From contig NC_134933.1 of NCBI RefSeq assembly GCF_051020765.1, positions 13,551,461 through 13,615,460 of the forward strand: DNA of 64,000 nucleotides, given 5' to 3'. A model generated the notes under the pieces. The model saw nothing but the letters and a program-made list of their open reading frames with translations, had not been told where the DNA came from and searched no databases. Both the position numbers and the translations under genes were made by a program. Each line of letters starts with the position of its first letter. The stretch's first letter is position 1. Positions 34,901 to 47,523 of the stretch are shown in pieces. This stretch comes from Lasioglossum baleicum (Eukaryota; Arthropoda; Insecta; Hymenoptera; Halictidae).

Positions 34901-36372
34901 TTACCACTGTAATATACAGAAAAATAAAGTATGCGGTGCAAATACACCACCCAGGTTGACAAAAATTTCAAAAAATTTTTTATGAATGTTATCTGTGATA
35001 CGTGTCAAGTTTTTAGAGTATTGTGTACTTATCTTTTAAAAATCAATACAATTACCCCCTGCACACGGTTGGCATTAGAATAGCAGTACACAGAGAGAAG
35101 GTTAACCATGTGAAACACATTAACAATTAATAGACCCGTAAAATTATCAATCGAATTCCGTTCCTGTCTAAAGATTATACTAAAAAATAAAGAGCACAGA
35201 GAATCGCGAGAAGTCCTAATTTTGGAAGCAACTTCTGTCGGCCCCATAACGTTTTCCGGTCCCGATTGAAACCGAGCTCGTTTTAATTTCGTCCATCAAA
35301 CGGTGTCCTTACGGTACGCGCGATATTTAAAAAAGGACGGGCGTCGTGTCGGGGATTGCGTTCGTTAGTTTAATTAGGAAGCTGCGACTGGGCTGAAACT
35401 GAAATTCCAAACTAAGAGAAACAGTTCCCAACCAGCTGATACCAGAATTGTGGCGTTTGCTCGGTTCGACGAAGGCGACTGCGGGGGTGGAAGGCAGGGT
35501 ATGGGGGAATGTTCGGATGGGGGAACCTTATTTGAAAAACAAAATCGCGAAGTCGACTGAACGGCGGATGAGGAAAAAAGCCAGCTTGCTCGCGTATCAG
35601 AAGCGTTAAAATAATAAAACGCCAGAAGGAACAGACGTTCCCATCGGCAGTATCCATGAAAGTTGTTCGAACTTTTCCATGTACTCGAGGGCCATCCTCT
35701 CCCGGGCTACCCTCTGCTCTTCCCGTCCTCTTCAGCTACACCTCCATCCTGGAAGAAACTCCGTGAAAGAGGACGCCGCGCCGGTAGGAAACACGTCAGC
35801 CCTGTTCGCTCGCGAGCGACTCTCTGTATATGTGTGTGCCGTTTCTGTACGTGTTCTCTCCCCCTGTGCACGCGTAGTTGTGTGTGTGACTTTTAAACCA
35901 CTCACCGTACAAGTTGACTTTTATTTGAACGAAGTATCAACAGGTATTGACCCGGGTTCTTCCTCCTGCAGCATATATCGTGCAACTCGAACCTTCTTGT
36001 CGTGTTCTCGATACCATCGTCTCGTCCTACCGACCGTCTAACCAAATCGGATACCGGCTATTTTCCACGATCAAAAGTCAAAAGCCGTCCGCCGACCAAC
36101 CTACTGCACCTCGGACACGTTACGAACCAGTTCTGTTCACGTTGCGTCCGGTTACGATGTCGGACGCGAATTCAATTTCGAATCTTTACGGTTCGTTTCG
36201 GCTCTTGCTGATCGAAATTGATCCTTTATCGTGCAATTTCTCTTCGAATCTGGGCCAATCGTTTTTATGCTAATACACACTATTTGTAATTGTAACGACT
36301 GAACAGTTGATGCTCATATTTTTTAGTGGAATTGTTACGTTTTTGAAATAGTCGTTCCGAAAGTGATATTAA
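31958..36372. other. Non-coding stretch with small hairpins
   Basis: 32200-33100 is GC-rich with a GC dinucleotide run near 32638-32650. CACCCTG at about 33328-33334 before TA looks like a lone Tc1/mariner-type end. 33900-33930 is a 13-bp perfect stem (AATAATACTTATA, 5-base loop). 33200-35200 is AT-rich. 35240-36260 is GC-rich with overlapping open frames of low complexity. Confidence 0.4.
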
Positions 36373-36584
36373 CACATTACCGACTGGTGATTAGTGCATA
36401 ATTTTGAAAAATCTGTGGTATATGGCTAAACACTTTTTAATGGAACCTTCAATAGCAACAGCAATTTTCATTGTGAACTAACAAGTCACCCTCAATAACA
36501 TCATCTAATAGTTCCATTTAAACTTTCTTTTGGTACAGCGCAATTATTGAAAATCCTATCAATAGGCTTCCGGTAGGTAAAGTG
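36373..36584. mobile_element. piggyBac-type MITE, 212 bp
   Basis: Flanked by exact TTAA on both sides (36369-36372 and 36585-36588). Ends CACATTACCGACTGG (left) and, inward, CACTTTACCTACCGG (right) match at 12 of 15 positions and resemble the termini of 18889-19105. The right flank is a threefold GTGTTAA repeat. No coding capacity. Confidence 0.8.
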
Positions 36585-36588
36585 TTAA

Positions 36589-39250
36589 GTGTTAAGTGTT
36601 AGTTGAAAATCTATGGAATTTTTATATTTGCTTTTACTCCCCACAAGTGTTTTCCACTTTGACGCAAAAACGAGAAAATTTATTAAACTAAATAGAACTG
36701 TTTCACGTGTTACTAAAAAAGATAGGGTGCTATTCCTTGAGGGACCTAATCAGGAATATCGTGAAAAAAATTATTTAGAGTGTTTTCTCACTAAACATGT
36801 TCTTTTGTTACTAATTAACATCACCAATTGAAAGTACTAATATTAATAAACAGTGTATTGTTAAATGTGACCTGTGTGTTGTACTATTTTCTCGCTAAGA
36901 AAGTGACTGTGCTACCGATTAGGATGTCCAACAGAAAGCACCAAGAAAGTTTCGTGTGGAAGAGAGAATTGTGTGGATAGTTTAGAGTATTTTGTTGCGG
37001 CGGAAGTGTGGCCGCACTTCTAGCTGTCGGTATCTGAACGAAAAGCAAAGTTGATCGCCAGATTCGGAAATTCGACAGAAAGGCGTTTAAATCCGTGATA
37101 GATATTCCAATCGGATGAGCGGATGGTTCGAGCGTAGGCAATGATGGGGGTACGATTGGAGGTGAAAACCAGGGGTAATCCTAGGGATTATTCTCTCTGA
37201 TCCCTGACCAAATATGTGTTCAACGGGCGTCCGCTAACCACTATCACTACCTATCACCGTCTCACTTTCGATGCCTACCTCTCTGATTACCATTTTGTAC
37301 CTTCGTATTATATCATGTCAAAATGACTTTGAGTGACCTATATGCGGAATCTGTGGCGCAAATATTATCCTACAGTTAGTCAATATTAGCCTATAGGTTA
37401 ATTGTCCAGGTTTCTTGTAATATCTGGAATTTTTGGGTGTGCGGATGACTGATGGATACCCATCTGTATTCGGAAATGATTATTTCCAATAATTCAAATT
37501 CTGTTGGACTGATTTTCAAAAGATTCAATAGAATTTCGATTTTGAAAGTTCAGTGGGATTAAGCGTAGTGTGTGGGCTGCAAAAATTGTCGATGGATTAA
37601 AAACTAATTGGGGCAGAAGTATTTAAATACAAAACCCCCAAAGTTGTTTCGAAAGGGAATCATAAATGATCACTGGATGGATGGTTTTTTATTTTATGAT
37701 TAATCCTTCAGGCGTCGCCTGATTCTTGAGAACTCTTTGACCAAACCTGGTATCCGACTTCTTCATGGAGTCATAGGGGGTTGTTGGGGTTCAGTGGGCC
37801 TCGGTGGAGGTCGAACCGGAAGTTACATTATTTTTCGACCGCGGCCACCCCCGCCGGAACGATTCGCGTTCATAAGTCGGGAAGTGGGTGCGGTGCGGAA
37901 AAGGGAGACGTAAAAAGGAAAGGGAACTGGGAGCGTTATTGGTGAGCGCGTTAAGTACTCTGCATACGAGGCACGCGGGAGTAGTGAATGGCGAAGTAGA
38001 GAAAGGAGTGAATGGCGAGGGGGCGAGGCGAGGGAACAAACAGAGCGCGCACCGTCGCGTAAATCTGGACGAAGGGTGCCGGCCGAGCTTGTACGCGGGC
38101 TGTCCGTGGCCAAACAATGTCTGTCCGAAACAGCCGCGATTTCTCTTATCGCGCATTCAAACGGTAAATAATGGCGCAACTTCTCCTTGGTCAACACCGA
38201 CAACTCGGCCAGCCGCTCTCTCGGCCGACCGGTACGCGCGGACCACCACTATTGCAGATTCCGTGAACAGTGAGCAGAATTTCATGACCGTTCAGCTTCT
38301 CTTTCCCCGGCCCCGATCCCCGCCCGGCTTTTCGCATCGGTACACGTAACTTGCCGTATACGATTGGTCGATTGGAAAATATTATGCCAACTATTCGGCA
38401 CATGCTCTCGTTCCGCGACCCCTTCGCCAGGACGTGCTATACCAAAGAACTTTCAGTCTATAACGTGCATATCGTGGTGACGTCTGTATCCGCATGAATA
38501 TCTAGGAATCCGGGGAGAGGATCATGTGTGAAGGGGACCATTTTTTTCACCAATCATTTGTAATAGTATCAATGTAGGTATTTAAAGCACAAGATTAAAA
38601 TGTATCAGTAGACTATGGATTGTTACGCAAAAACAAAATTACCTGTCAACATCAAGATATAGGAGCAAGCATCTGCGTATAGTTCTGAAAAGGGAAACGC
38701 GTCGAATTCGGAATACGAAAATATTTTAACTGTGGTTTTGCAAAATATATTTTTGCAGAGCCCGGAGAAACGGTAATTTGATCGTGCGCCGACTGCAACT
38801 CCGAACATTTCTAGGCTACAAACGGGCACGGCAAAAGTAATATAGAATGATGCATAGAAATTCTAAATCTCGAAAGTAACGTACGAGTCACGTTCCTTCT
38901 ATAAATCCACTGGTTGTCGCTGTTCTTAACACTTTAAATCATGACTTACTATATCACCGCGATTGAATGTTTGTCTGAAAGCATTACGCCGCGGTGTTCG
39001 ATCCGGTTTTGCTAAAATATTGAGGCTCCGTTCTTTCGTGGTGACAAACATCTCGAGGTTCGAAACGCTATACGTACACTACAATGAAAATAACAAAGAT
39101 CAATATGACACGATAAATATAATAATCGATTGAATCGAGAGCCCTTCAAACATGCAACAAGTCAGCGAACGAACGAAGAATGATTAATCCAGCGAAGGAT
39201 CTTTCAGTGAAACATTAGGCTAGCAAGATTCGAGTCGCAGCGCCAGCAAT
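36589..39250. other. Non-coding, AT-rich then GC-rich
   Basis: 36900-38500 is GC-rich with several overlapping frames up to 153 codons (37888-38349) that read as low-complexity basic or Ser/Pro sequence and match nothing I know. 38606-38635 (TAGACTATGGATTGTTACGC) may be a decayed TAGACTGCGG-family end. Confidence 0.4.
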
Positions 39251-40560
39251 CATACTTCGCGCCGCCCATCGCCGCAGCGAGTGGCTGGAGACGCACTGTA
39301 GAAGGTTGTAATCCACTCTGTCGAATATCTTAGGTATGGTGGTCGGGTGCACAGTGCATTCGAGCTGTCTATTACTCGGGTCTCTCGGCACGGGACATTA
39401 GGACATTATTGGTACAATATCAGTAGGCATTAATACCGGCAGCCGCTTCGCACTATCGCGTTGCACGCTAAGATAATTACAGGGTGAAATATCGTCCGGT
39501 AAGGCAACGTCCATTGTTACGATCACGTTGGGACTAAATTTCGAACCCCTCTGTTCCTGTTCGCGGGGTGGAGGACGAGTGGTTGGGCAGTCTCTTCCTC
39601 TCGATCATCGAAATTTATCTCGTTCCCGCCGTTATCTGTTCGTCTTTCTCTCTATATATATCATGCTATCCCAGCGGATCGATCCTGGCCGGTCCCTCTG
39701 TCGCGTGCTCGCGTCTTCTTCCCGTATTCTTCGCTCGTTCACACGATTCTTCTTGCGCTCCTGCCGGCTGGCGCCTCCCTCACGAACGTGGATTTCGGTG
39801 GAGTTTTCCCGGTCTGACGATTTCAATTTGTCGACCGGAAGGAAGAAGAGCGGAACTCATTCGAACCGCGGGGAGATCCACCGAGGCAGGGGTGAGGCTA
39901 GTTTTATCCTTTCCGCGCGTCCTCGTACCACCACTAGGTGTCTCCTCTCTTCTTCCACCAGCCGTTTCTCCGTGCTCCCTTTATTTTTCTCTTTGTTCGT
40001 GTGTTCCCGGTCGTTTCCCTTCTCCGTTGCTCTTCTGCCCGGCATTGTTGCACGCTCTTGTCTCACCTCGGCCCACGAGGACCCGGAGAACCGGTTGCTC
40101 GAGAGAGCCGTCATCGGGTGCGCGCACCTCGAAGAAGGCGCGAGAGGAAAGCCCGCCAGGGAATTTCGTCAGGTTGTTTCGACATCGTCAAAATAGTTAC
40201 CCGAGACAACGAGCGGGGGGTGTGAAGCGGCTGCATGCCGCCAGTGCAACGAGCGCTCGATGTTGCCGGGGCTGGGGATGCTACGGAGGAGAAGCGATGG
40301 ATGTAGAACGATACGATACGCGAGAAGGAAGGCTACGGAAAGCGGCGCTCGCCCGACACGCCGCTGATTTACACTTCGACCGATGACGTGTATACAGCCT
40401 GGCAACCGGGCGCCGAAGGTTTGTCAAGTTTCGCAACTTTGCTCGCCAGAGCTGATAACTCCGCCGGGGCTGGCGAACTGAACTCTTAGCCGTAGGGATA
40501 CAGGCATTAGCAGCGGCCAATAAGCGACTCCCACGCTTGGTCACACGTCAGTAACCATGA
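39251..40560. other. GC- and CpG-rich block with long spurious frames
   Basis: A compact GC-rich island with CT-rich stretches. It holds 222- and 272-codon plus-strand frames in two different phases plus several minus-strand frames; the translations are Arg/Ser/Pro/Leu-rich with no domain. Such blocks in insects often mark promoters and long 5' untranslated exons, so this is a candidate regulatory or transcription-start region, by composition only. Confidence 0.35.
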
Positions 40561-40759
40561 ATTCCAGTCCAACACTTCCGAATGCTCCGAGCACCTCGCG
40601 CTGCCACTGTTGACACTGCTATTATTACGCGATTAAAGGCTATCGCCACGGTGACTGGCTTTAAAACATCAATAAACAATTTTTCTCAGTGTCAAAAAAT
40701 AATTTAATGCCAAATCTAAAGACTTCGTGAACCAGAGCTGTTCAGCTTAAAGAGGACTG

Positions 40760-41262
40760 GGCTGCTCTTTACTTTACCGGACACAAAATTTGTTTAATAA
40801 ATGATGATGTATTTGGTATGTAATTCAGTATATTTGTACCCGGGGCGGCTGCAGATCGAAGTTTCGATCCTGTAGGATCAATGGTTCAGGAGTTATGCTT
40901 GCTTAAAGTTGAGCAATATGCAGTGTTTTTGATAGGTAAAGGCGCCGCCATATTAGTAGTGACGGTCACGCGCTGCTTACCGAGTTGGTTGATGATTAGA
41001 TCAGGCGGCAAGGACCGGCTTTTCTACTCGGTAAGCAGCTCGCGGTCGTCACTACAAACCAATATGGCGGCGCCCTTACCTGTAAAAACACTGCAGATTG
41101 CTCAACTTTAAGCAAGCATAACTCCTGAACCATTGATCCTACAGGATCGATACCTCGATCTGCAGCCGCCCCGGGTACAAATCTACTGGATTACATACCA
41201 AATACATCATAATTTATAGGAGAAAGGAACAAATTTTGAGTCCGGTAAAGTAAAGTTTACCC
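40760..41262. mobile_element. 503-bp palindromic element with 8-bp direct repeats
   Basis: Arms of about 210-240 bp are near-perfect reverse complements: CTTTACTTTACCGGAC, GGTACAAAT-type, CCCGGGGCGGCTGCAGATCG and GGTTCAGGAGTTATGC segments all occur in both. The centre near 41000 carries CTCGGTAAGCAGC. GAGGACTG stands at both edges (40752-40759 and 41263-41270). Long arms with an 8-9 bp duplication suggest a Mutator- or hAT-like foldback; the duplication does not fit NTNNNNAN, so I lean to Mutator-like. No coding capacity. Confidence 0.85.
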
Positions 41263-43000
41263 GAGGACTGCGTCATGGTAATAAATATTTTTGTTAGTAG
41301 ATGGAGGAGTTCCAGAAGAGTTTCAGAGATTCCAAGTGTCACTGTCTTCGCGAAATAGTTTCGCAAGAAGGTGATGTTTCCTCGGCTGTTAGGAAGAAAT
41401 GGATTTCAGCAATTACTCTATTATTGTACAATCAATTGTTGGCAATTACAGATAGACACGGCCGCGCAAAATAACAGGGGGGATGAATGGGAGTTGCAAT
41501 TAGGTTCGCCGTTCTAACCGGTATCAGTGATAATTATACTTCCGCAATGTTTCAATAGGGCGCTTCCTAATTCCATTCGAATACTTCGTGCGAGCTGCTC
41601 GTTAAACGTTCGTGTCTTTCGGGCAGGGCGAAACTCGTTTCCTTGTCCGGAGTGTTGGGGGCAATAATGAAAGGGGTGAATTTCTTTTCGAACGGATGCG
41701 CGAAGGTTCAACCCGGTAACGTAAGTTAGGGAAGTGCTTACCTTTTATACCAGGAAGACACGTTCAAACGCCTCGGATAAGGTTTCGCGGCCGGAGCTAT
41801 AAATATGCGAGACCGTAACCGGTGAACAATTTCGGAAAGGAACAGCTATTCGAAGGTGAAAACGTTGGCAAACGGCGGGTGCATAAATAATAGATTTTTA
41901 ATCCGAGTCCGTAAGGAAAAATGGACCACCCAGGAGAACAGACTTTCAATTCATCCTCCTTTATATGAGACCTCCGGAGAGATCGAGATCAGTGGGAAAA
42001 GAGGAATCCGCTGGCTCCTCTTTCGCTAGGACCTACCGAAGATTAAGATTTCAGTTATTCTTCACCACTCTCCTCTCCTCTACGCCCACGCGCTCGCCAA
42101 ATCGTAATGGCACCGCTGCCGATTGAATTTTGTTGCAAAAGAGAATTGATTAGGACGACCTCGTCAGCCTGCGGTCGAACACTGTCGCGAAATACTCGAT
42201 ACTGTGGCAAATCACCACTTTACATCCCATTTAACATTTTCAGTAAGACTTCATTCACATATCAATTCTTTTTAATGATTTTAAAAATCAATTTTTACTA
42301 CAACGTATTCAGTAATCCACAGTTTATCAAGATCTACGACGTGTACGTAAATAAACTTGTTGTTTCGATTTGGTGTGATTTTTAAAAACCACACTTCAAC
42401 ATTAAATTGCAGATTTTTGTACACTTGAAATTTTGTGCAAATATTTTAACTATTTACAACGGAACATGTGCACGAATAGAGACTAATATTATTTTTATTT
42501 TATTTTTAGTCCGAGTTTTTGTAATCTTTTAGGCAATGAAAGAAATGTTTCCCTTATTTTGGTTCATCAAATTTAGTATGAAAATGGAAAGTGGTGATTC
42601 TACATGGTGAAATAGGTTGAAACAATACAATCAAATGACGTGCCCCGCTTTGTTTCCGAGTAAATTGAGTTTCGATCGGTTACTTCGTTACTCGAGTTAC
42701 CAAATAGGATTTGGTTAACGTGTCTCTTAACGATTTACTATTTCTTACCGGAAATTCTGCCAAAAATTATGCTAATATTGCATAATTTAATAAACATTTG
42801 TGGACTAAAACTTTCGACCAAAGATTTTCTCTTGCCTTTCTGGAATGTTTCAATTTTGGGTGATGCTGTATTCAGTAAATAATTAGTTTAGGTAATTTTC
42901 CAAGTAAACATAATCTAGATAATTTTCTTACTGGCTATAATGGTGCTTGTAGAATTTCACGTATCTTGGTACTTTATTGCTTCCTGAATACTTTTGTCAG
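41263..43000. other. Non-coding, GC-rich then AT-rich
   Basis: A strong TATA-like sequence (GCTATAAATATGC) lies at 41797-41809 without a convincing initiator or exon downstream. 42200-43000 is AT-rich. Confidence 0.35.
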
Positions 43001-43004
43001 CTGT

Positions 43005-43012
43005 TATAAATA
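43005..43012 (+). promoter_or_regulatory. TATA-box candidate for a plus-strand transcript
   Basis: TATAAATA in a GC-richer context is followed about 230 bp downstream by a near-perfect donor (AAA|GTAAGTAG, GT at 43245). The interval 43040-43244 could be a first, probably untranslated, exon: it has no good ATG frame. Evidence is consensus only. Confidence 0.25.
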
Positions 43013-44830
43013 CACGACGACCGAAACCCTAGTAGAATAACCGCGAAGTTAATCTTCCAGGAAAAAGACAAGTCAGAATCGCGAGTCCTGAGAGGCTAGC
43101 AGCGACCATAGTTTCACAGTGAAGAGTATTCGCGATCGTTCGTCGCGATTCGTATGTTTCTCACGAACCCTCGATTTCGAAATCGTACGATGCGAGTCGT
43201 TATTCTACACGGAGAGAGGCTGTCCAACGAGTAAAAAAAGGAAAGTAAGTAGAGAAGGAATTCATGACAAATTTGCCAGAAACCAACAGTTAACATGGCT
43301 GTGATTTAGGTCCCGTTATTTTTCTCGGAAAATCGATTCGTACACTTAAGATTGTACCGGGAGTAAGAATATTCTTTCGTGAGAAATGGCGCGGCCTTGG
43401 TAAAATGGGAAAGGAAACGATTGACTTATCAAAAATCAATGTCGACTGCTCTGGAAGGAACGTTGGCAAATGGAGCGTCCTACTGGAATGGGTTATAAGT
43501 TAAGTGGCATGGAGTGCGGTTTCATGCAGAACGTTTTCCCGTATATATAGGTAGTCGCACGTATATAAGGTAATTTTTGATATACGATCGTGCGCCGATT
43601 TATATTATTGCCATCGATCATGGAGAACCCGCTTCAAAGATTCTCGGGAACGTTGCATTTCGGTTAGGTCTCACCAGAAATTCCCGATCTCTTCGCATTG
43701 ATGCAGAATGAGACATAATTAACACTGCACATGTAGACTGCAGATTTTATGCATTCCTAACAAAAATGAAAAAACTTAGAGCAATTTAAAACATCTATCG
43801 GATTACTTTCAGCCTATTAAACATATTAAAAAAGAAAATACCTTTCTATTTCACTCAGGCGTGTTGTAATTCAGATAGAAAATTTTTGTTTTGAATTTAT
43901 GAATTCGTCATGAATTTATGAGCAAACGGCTAGGTAATTGGATTGTATAATTTGACCGAGGATCGCAATACGAACAACACAACGTAACAATAAATATTGT
44001 AGATGGTGCAACACTGTTCCAAATCAAAAGTTCGCGAGTGGTTATGTTTCGCGAAGCTGCAGTCTCGCGGGGTCGGCGAATAATTTTTAGCCCAGATTCC
44101 GGGCAAGTGAGGCCGAAAACGCGCTTGGGAGTGGATTCGCGAGAGTAATTTTCGAAAATGAAACCGCGTTACCCATCGCCGGATTGATTCACGGAAAAAG
44201 CTGCTCTCCATCAAACGGCGCTGCGCCGTTGAAACCCATGGAACGCGCGATGGTTGTAGAAACATTCGCACTAGGGGATGGCGGATGGTTCGCGAACAGA
44301 CCAGAGTAGAACAGAGTAGAATAGAAACGGATTAGAACAGAATAGGAGAGACGGAAAGAGAGAGAGAGAAAGAAATGTAAGGGGGGCTTGCAGGACATCC
44401 GTTAACCCGGGGGCTAGCTAAACCTTACGCGTATCCTCGGCAAAACGGTTCCAAGAGGCATAAATTCAATCGAAATGGTTCAATCAACAATCACGTAGAG
44501 TGGCGTTCGCCGGGATCCTTCGGTAGCAAAGCGTTCGAGTGTTTCGTGTATTCGAAGCGCGAAACAGAACCGTGGCCAATCTGCCGGCGGCGGTGTGGCG
44601 CGGCGCGAGAAGGGAAGGGACGGGCTGGGAAAATCGTTCCACGTTTCGGGAACCGGTATTGGTTTCAGGTATGTGGGTGTAGATCAGCGGAGGCCGAACG
44701 TACGATCGACGGAACATAGATATAACTATGCCTGTACAAACTCTCTGTTCTGGAAAGAGCAGGCAAGGGGTGCCACGCCGCGCCGCACCGGCCTTGCAAT
44801 CGAGAGAGCCTGTGTCCTGCGCTATGTGCT

Positions 44831-44917
44831 ATGCTGTTCTGTTCCGTTCTGTTCTGTTCCCCGGTGCTGTGCTGTTCATCGTTGCTGTTCTGTTCTGTTC
44901 CGTTCCGTTCTGTTCCC
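44831..44917 (+). repeat. TTCTG/TTCCG pentanucleotide repeat
   Basis: Two blocks of (TTCTG)n with interspersed TTCCG units are separated by GTGCTGTGCTG. Pyrimidine-rich on the plus strand. Confidence 0.85.
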
Positions 44918-45271
44918 CGTGATGTGCTGTATACGTGGGATGGCTAGTCGTGCGTGTGTGACTGAATGGCAGAGAAGCTGAGAGACAAGAGGGAGGCCGG
45001 GGGAACCGTGAAATACACGGCTCAATACTTCGCCGGTGCACGCTTTGTCGCGGTCAACCCCAAACTCACCCGCAATTCTAATTGTTACATGGGTATCGGA
45101 CGCCTCCGCCTATATGCCGGTACCCCGTGGCGAGAAAGAACGATTCGCGGGGATAACCGAACCGGTCCGCGATCGCTATCGCCGATGGTCACCTCGTTAA
45201 CCGTTAACTGCGGCCAGACTATAAATTCCGACGCCCCCGATTTCTTCGTTATTCCCCCGGCCGAACACCCG

Positions 45272-45297
45272 CCGACGCGACGCGACGCGACACGACG
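45272..45297 (+). repeat. (GACGC)n pentanucleotide repeat
   Basis: About five units, the last changed to GACAC. Confidence 0.85.
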
Positions 45298-47387
45298 GAA
45301 TGAAAACGTTCGTTGCGTAATGATTTAACGCGAAACGCTTACACGCGTCGCGTTCGGATTCCCAATTGGATTCGGAACACAGTTTAGTATCATACTTTTG
45401 CGGTTTATTGCGCGATCGCTTCTTCGGTTCGCAATCCATCGAGGATTAGGTCTAATTAACAGAATCTTCAGACGAGGATGCTGAATTTCTAGAGTCTGAG
45501 CTCCACTATGAAGAGGGTCACTACTGGCACAACTGAAAAGGGCTGATTCTACATAAAAAATAAGTCGAAAATGTAGAGTAAAAAATTTTCACATTCTATT
45601 GCAGTAGGAACTATTTTATATTGATTTCACAAGAAATATGTTCGAATCTGAAATCTTGAAATGAAATCGTAAGAATCGAAGGAAAATTGCAGGAAGTAAA
45701 TTGTAAATAGTTAGTTTGCAAAATTAGCCCGCCCTCTGTGGTCAGAGAGTACATATCAGAAAAGAGTTGCTGTCCCTCGCTTCAGTTTATTGATTTTTGT
45801 AATTCACTGCAATGAAGTTGGCACAGCTTCTGTTTGCAATATAGGTCTACTATGAATGCAGTAGAATAGTCAGGGAGCATTCAGAATTACAAATGTCTTA
45901 ATACAATGCAGATATCCGTATCGCAGATGCATGAATGTTACCGGAGGCGTTAAAGGGTTGTAGTATCGCTTTCATTCAACTGCTGTTACGAATCAAACAC
46001 GTTCAAGTTTCGCATAAAATTTCATTTCATTTCGTTCCATTTAATTCGACCATTATGTGCATTCACGTGCTGGCAGTTGTAAAAAATAAATGCAATTTAA
46101 CTTGAAGCACGTCCTTCGTGCAACGATTGCAGTGACCAATTGTGACATAATTGAGCTTTTCGAGGATAATATATATATCTTCAAAACATTACCACGTTTT
46201 TCTCTTTCGTTATTCTATATGCACTTCAATGTTGGGAAAGTCTTTACTCTGGAAAACTGCTATTAAATATTTTTGATTTACGAATCTACTAATTATACAT
46301 ATATAAAGAAAAATCAAAGATTAACAAAAATGCAGCCGTGAAAATAGAATTTGAAATGCTCGCTAAAAAAAACTAGATAGATCTGGATCTCTTTTTACAC
46401 AGCAGGTTTTTACATAAACAATTTTCACACGTTTGTGCCACGTTTGTAACACGTTTTTATATGATCTTTTTCCAGTGCGTTTCTATTGATTTGTGTGAGT
46501 TTTTGAGCACGCTCTATTTATTTTTACGCGACCTTTAACACGTTTTCCGCCGTGCCGATTCAAGTGTAAAGCTTTGGAATTGGAATTCTTCAAAATCCGA
46601 AGCAATATTAGCGGATCCGATCTCCATTGTGCTAATTAAACCCGAGACTCGATGAAATTAGCAGGTACATGTGAGCTGGCGTGAAAACAAGGAGTTGATT
46701 TCGCCGGCGCGGCAATCGTAGAAATGCACACTAATTTCGCAGATCTAGGACATATCCATTCAGAAATGCCGTATGTGCTACATACCAGGCTCGCGTCTTG
46801 TTGATGAACCGCTATTTCCCACGAAAGCACATTGCAGATTCAGGCAATATATGGCCAATAAGTCTGATAAGTTAGGTTTCGATGCTTTGGTTGCCGCAAT
46901 AACGAGTTGCGTCGGACGTTGCGTCCGACAATGGAATTCTGTATTGAATCGGTAAAGAGGGAAGGGAAACTGGACCCATGCTAGATGAACTCGTTATCGA
47001 AATGTTATTCGACGTACCACGATTTCGCTGCGGATCTAAATCCTTTGTATTAATACAGTCGATGCTAACAATGGATCTTTGCATCGAACACACAACCGTG
47101 GTTGGAAGCAAAATTCTCCTATGGTTAGAAACAAATATCTGCACGCTTCGATACTGAAATATGCACATTATTACGCACAATCTATCCATGATCACAGATT
47201 CTTATAAAGAAATTTCATTCCTTTCGATTTATGAACTTTATCAGCTTGTATGCTAATTAAAATTATGCATTTATATTATACATGAAATAAATGGGCAATA
47301 TCGATGCACACTTTTTCAAGTAACAATTATCACACATTATTCTGGCCCGATTTCTTCAATATGTCTAAGAGATTGGATTTTATTGTG

Positions 47388-47523
47388 CAAGCGGTGTAGT
47401 TGTTGCTATGCGGTCCACTGCTCGTGACTCGTGAGTGACGGATGACAGCGCGAACGACGTTGTCAGTCTACAATACGTCAGTCACTATTGACGATCAGTA
47501 AAGCGCGTGGACTACACGCATTG
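47388..47523. mobile_element. Degenerate foldback, about 136 bp
   Basis: Left CAAGCGGTGTAGT pairs with right ACTACACGCATTG. Further in, GGTCCACTGCTCGTGA pairs loosely with TTGACGATCAGTAAAGCGCG and GAGTGACG with GTCAGTCAC. The outside is AT-rich and the inside GC-rich, as for a small inserted element. No clear target duplication. Confidence 0.45.

Larger units (their letters stand above)
43013..47387. other. Non-coding stretch with simple repeats
   Basis: 43734-43755 (TAGACTGCAGATTTTATGC) is a lone TAGACTGCGG-family end. 44303-44346 repeats AGTAGAACAG-like units. Pentamer repeats lie at 44831-44917 and 45272-45297. 45542-45580 (CTGATTCTACATAAAAAATA) resembles 42596-42630. 46904-46931 is a small hairpin (TCGGACG-TTG-CGTCCGA). 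45450-47400 is AT-rich. No exon recognised. Confidence 0.4.

Noticed and set aside
39528..40386. 222- and 272-codon plus-strand frames, longest in the window
   Set aside because: They overlap in different phases in GC-rich sequence, are Arg/Ser/Pro/Leu-rich, and show no domain or splice support.
42745..42775. FGRIS-like peptide before a minus-strand GTAAGA donor, resembling the Rox8 RRM2 context
   Set aside because: Upstream residues do not match the RRM2 beta1-alpha1 region, and the trailing base does not give the expected two-base codon start.
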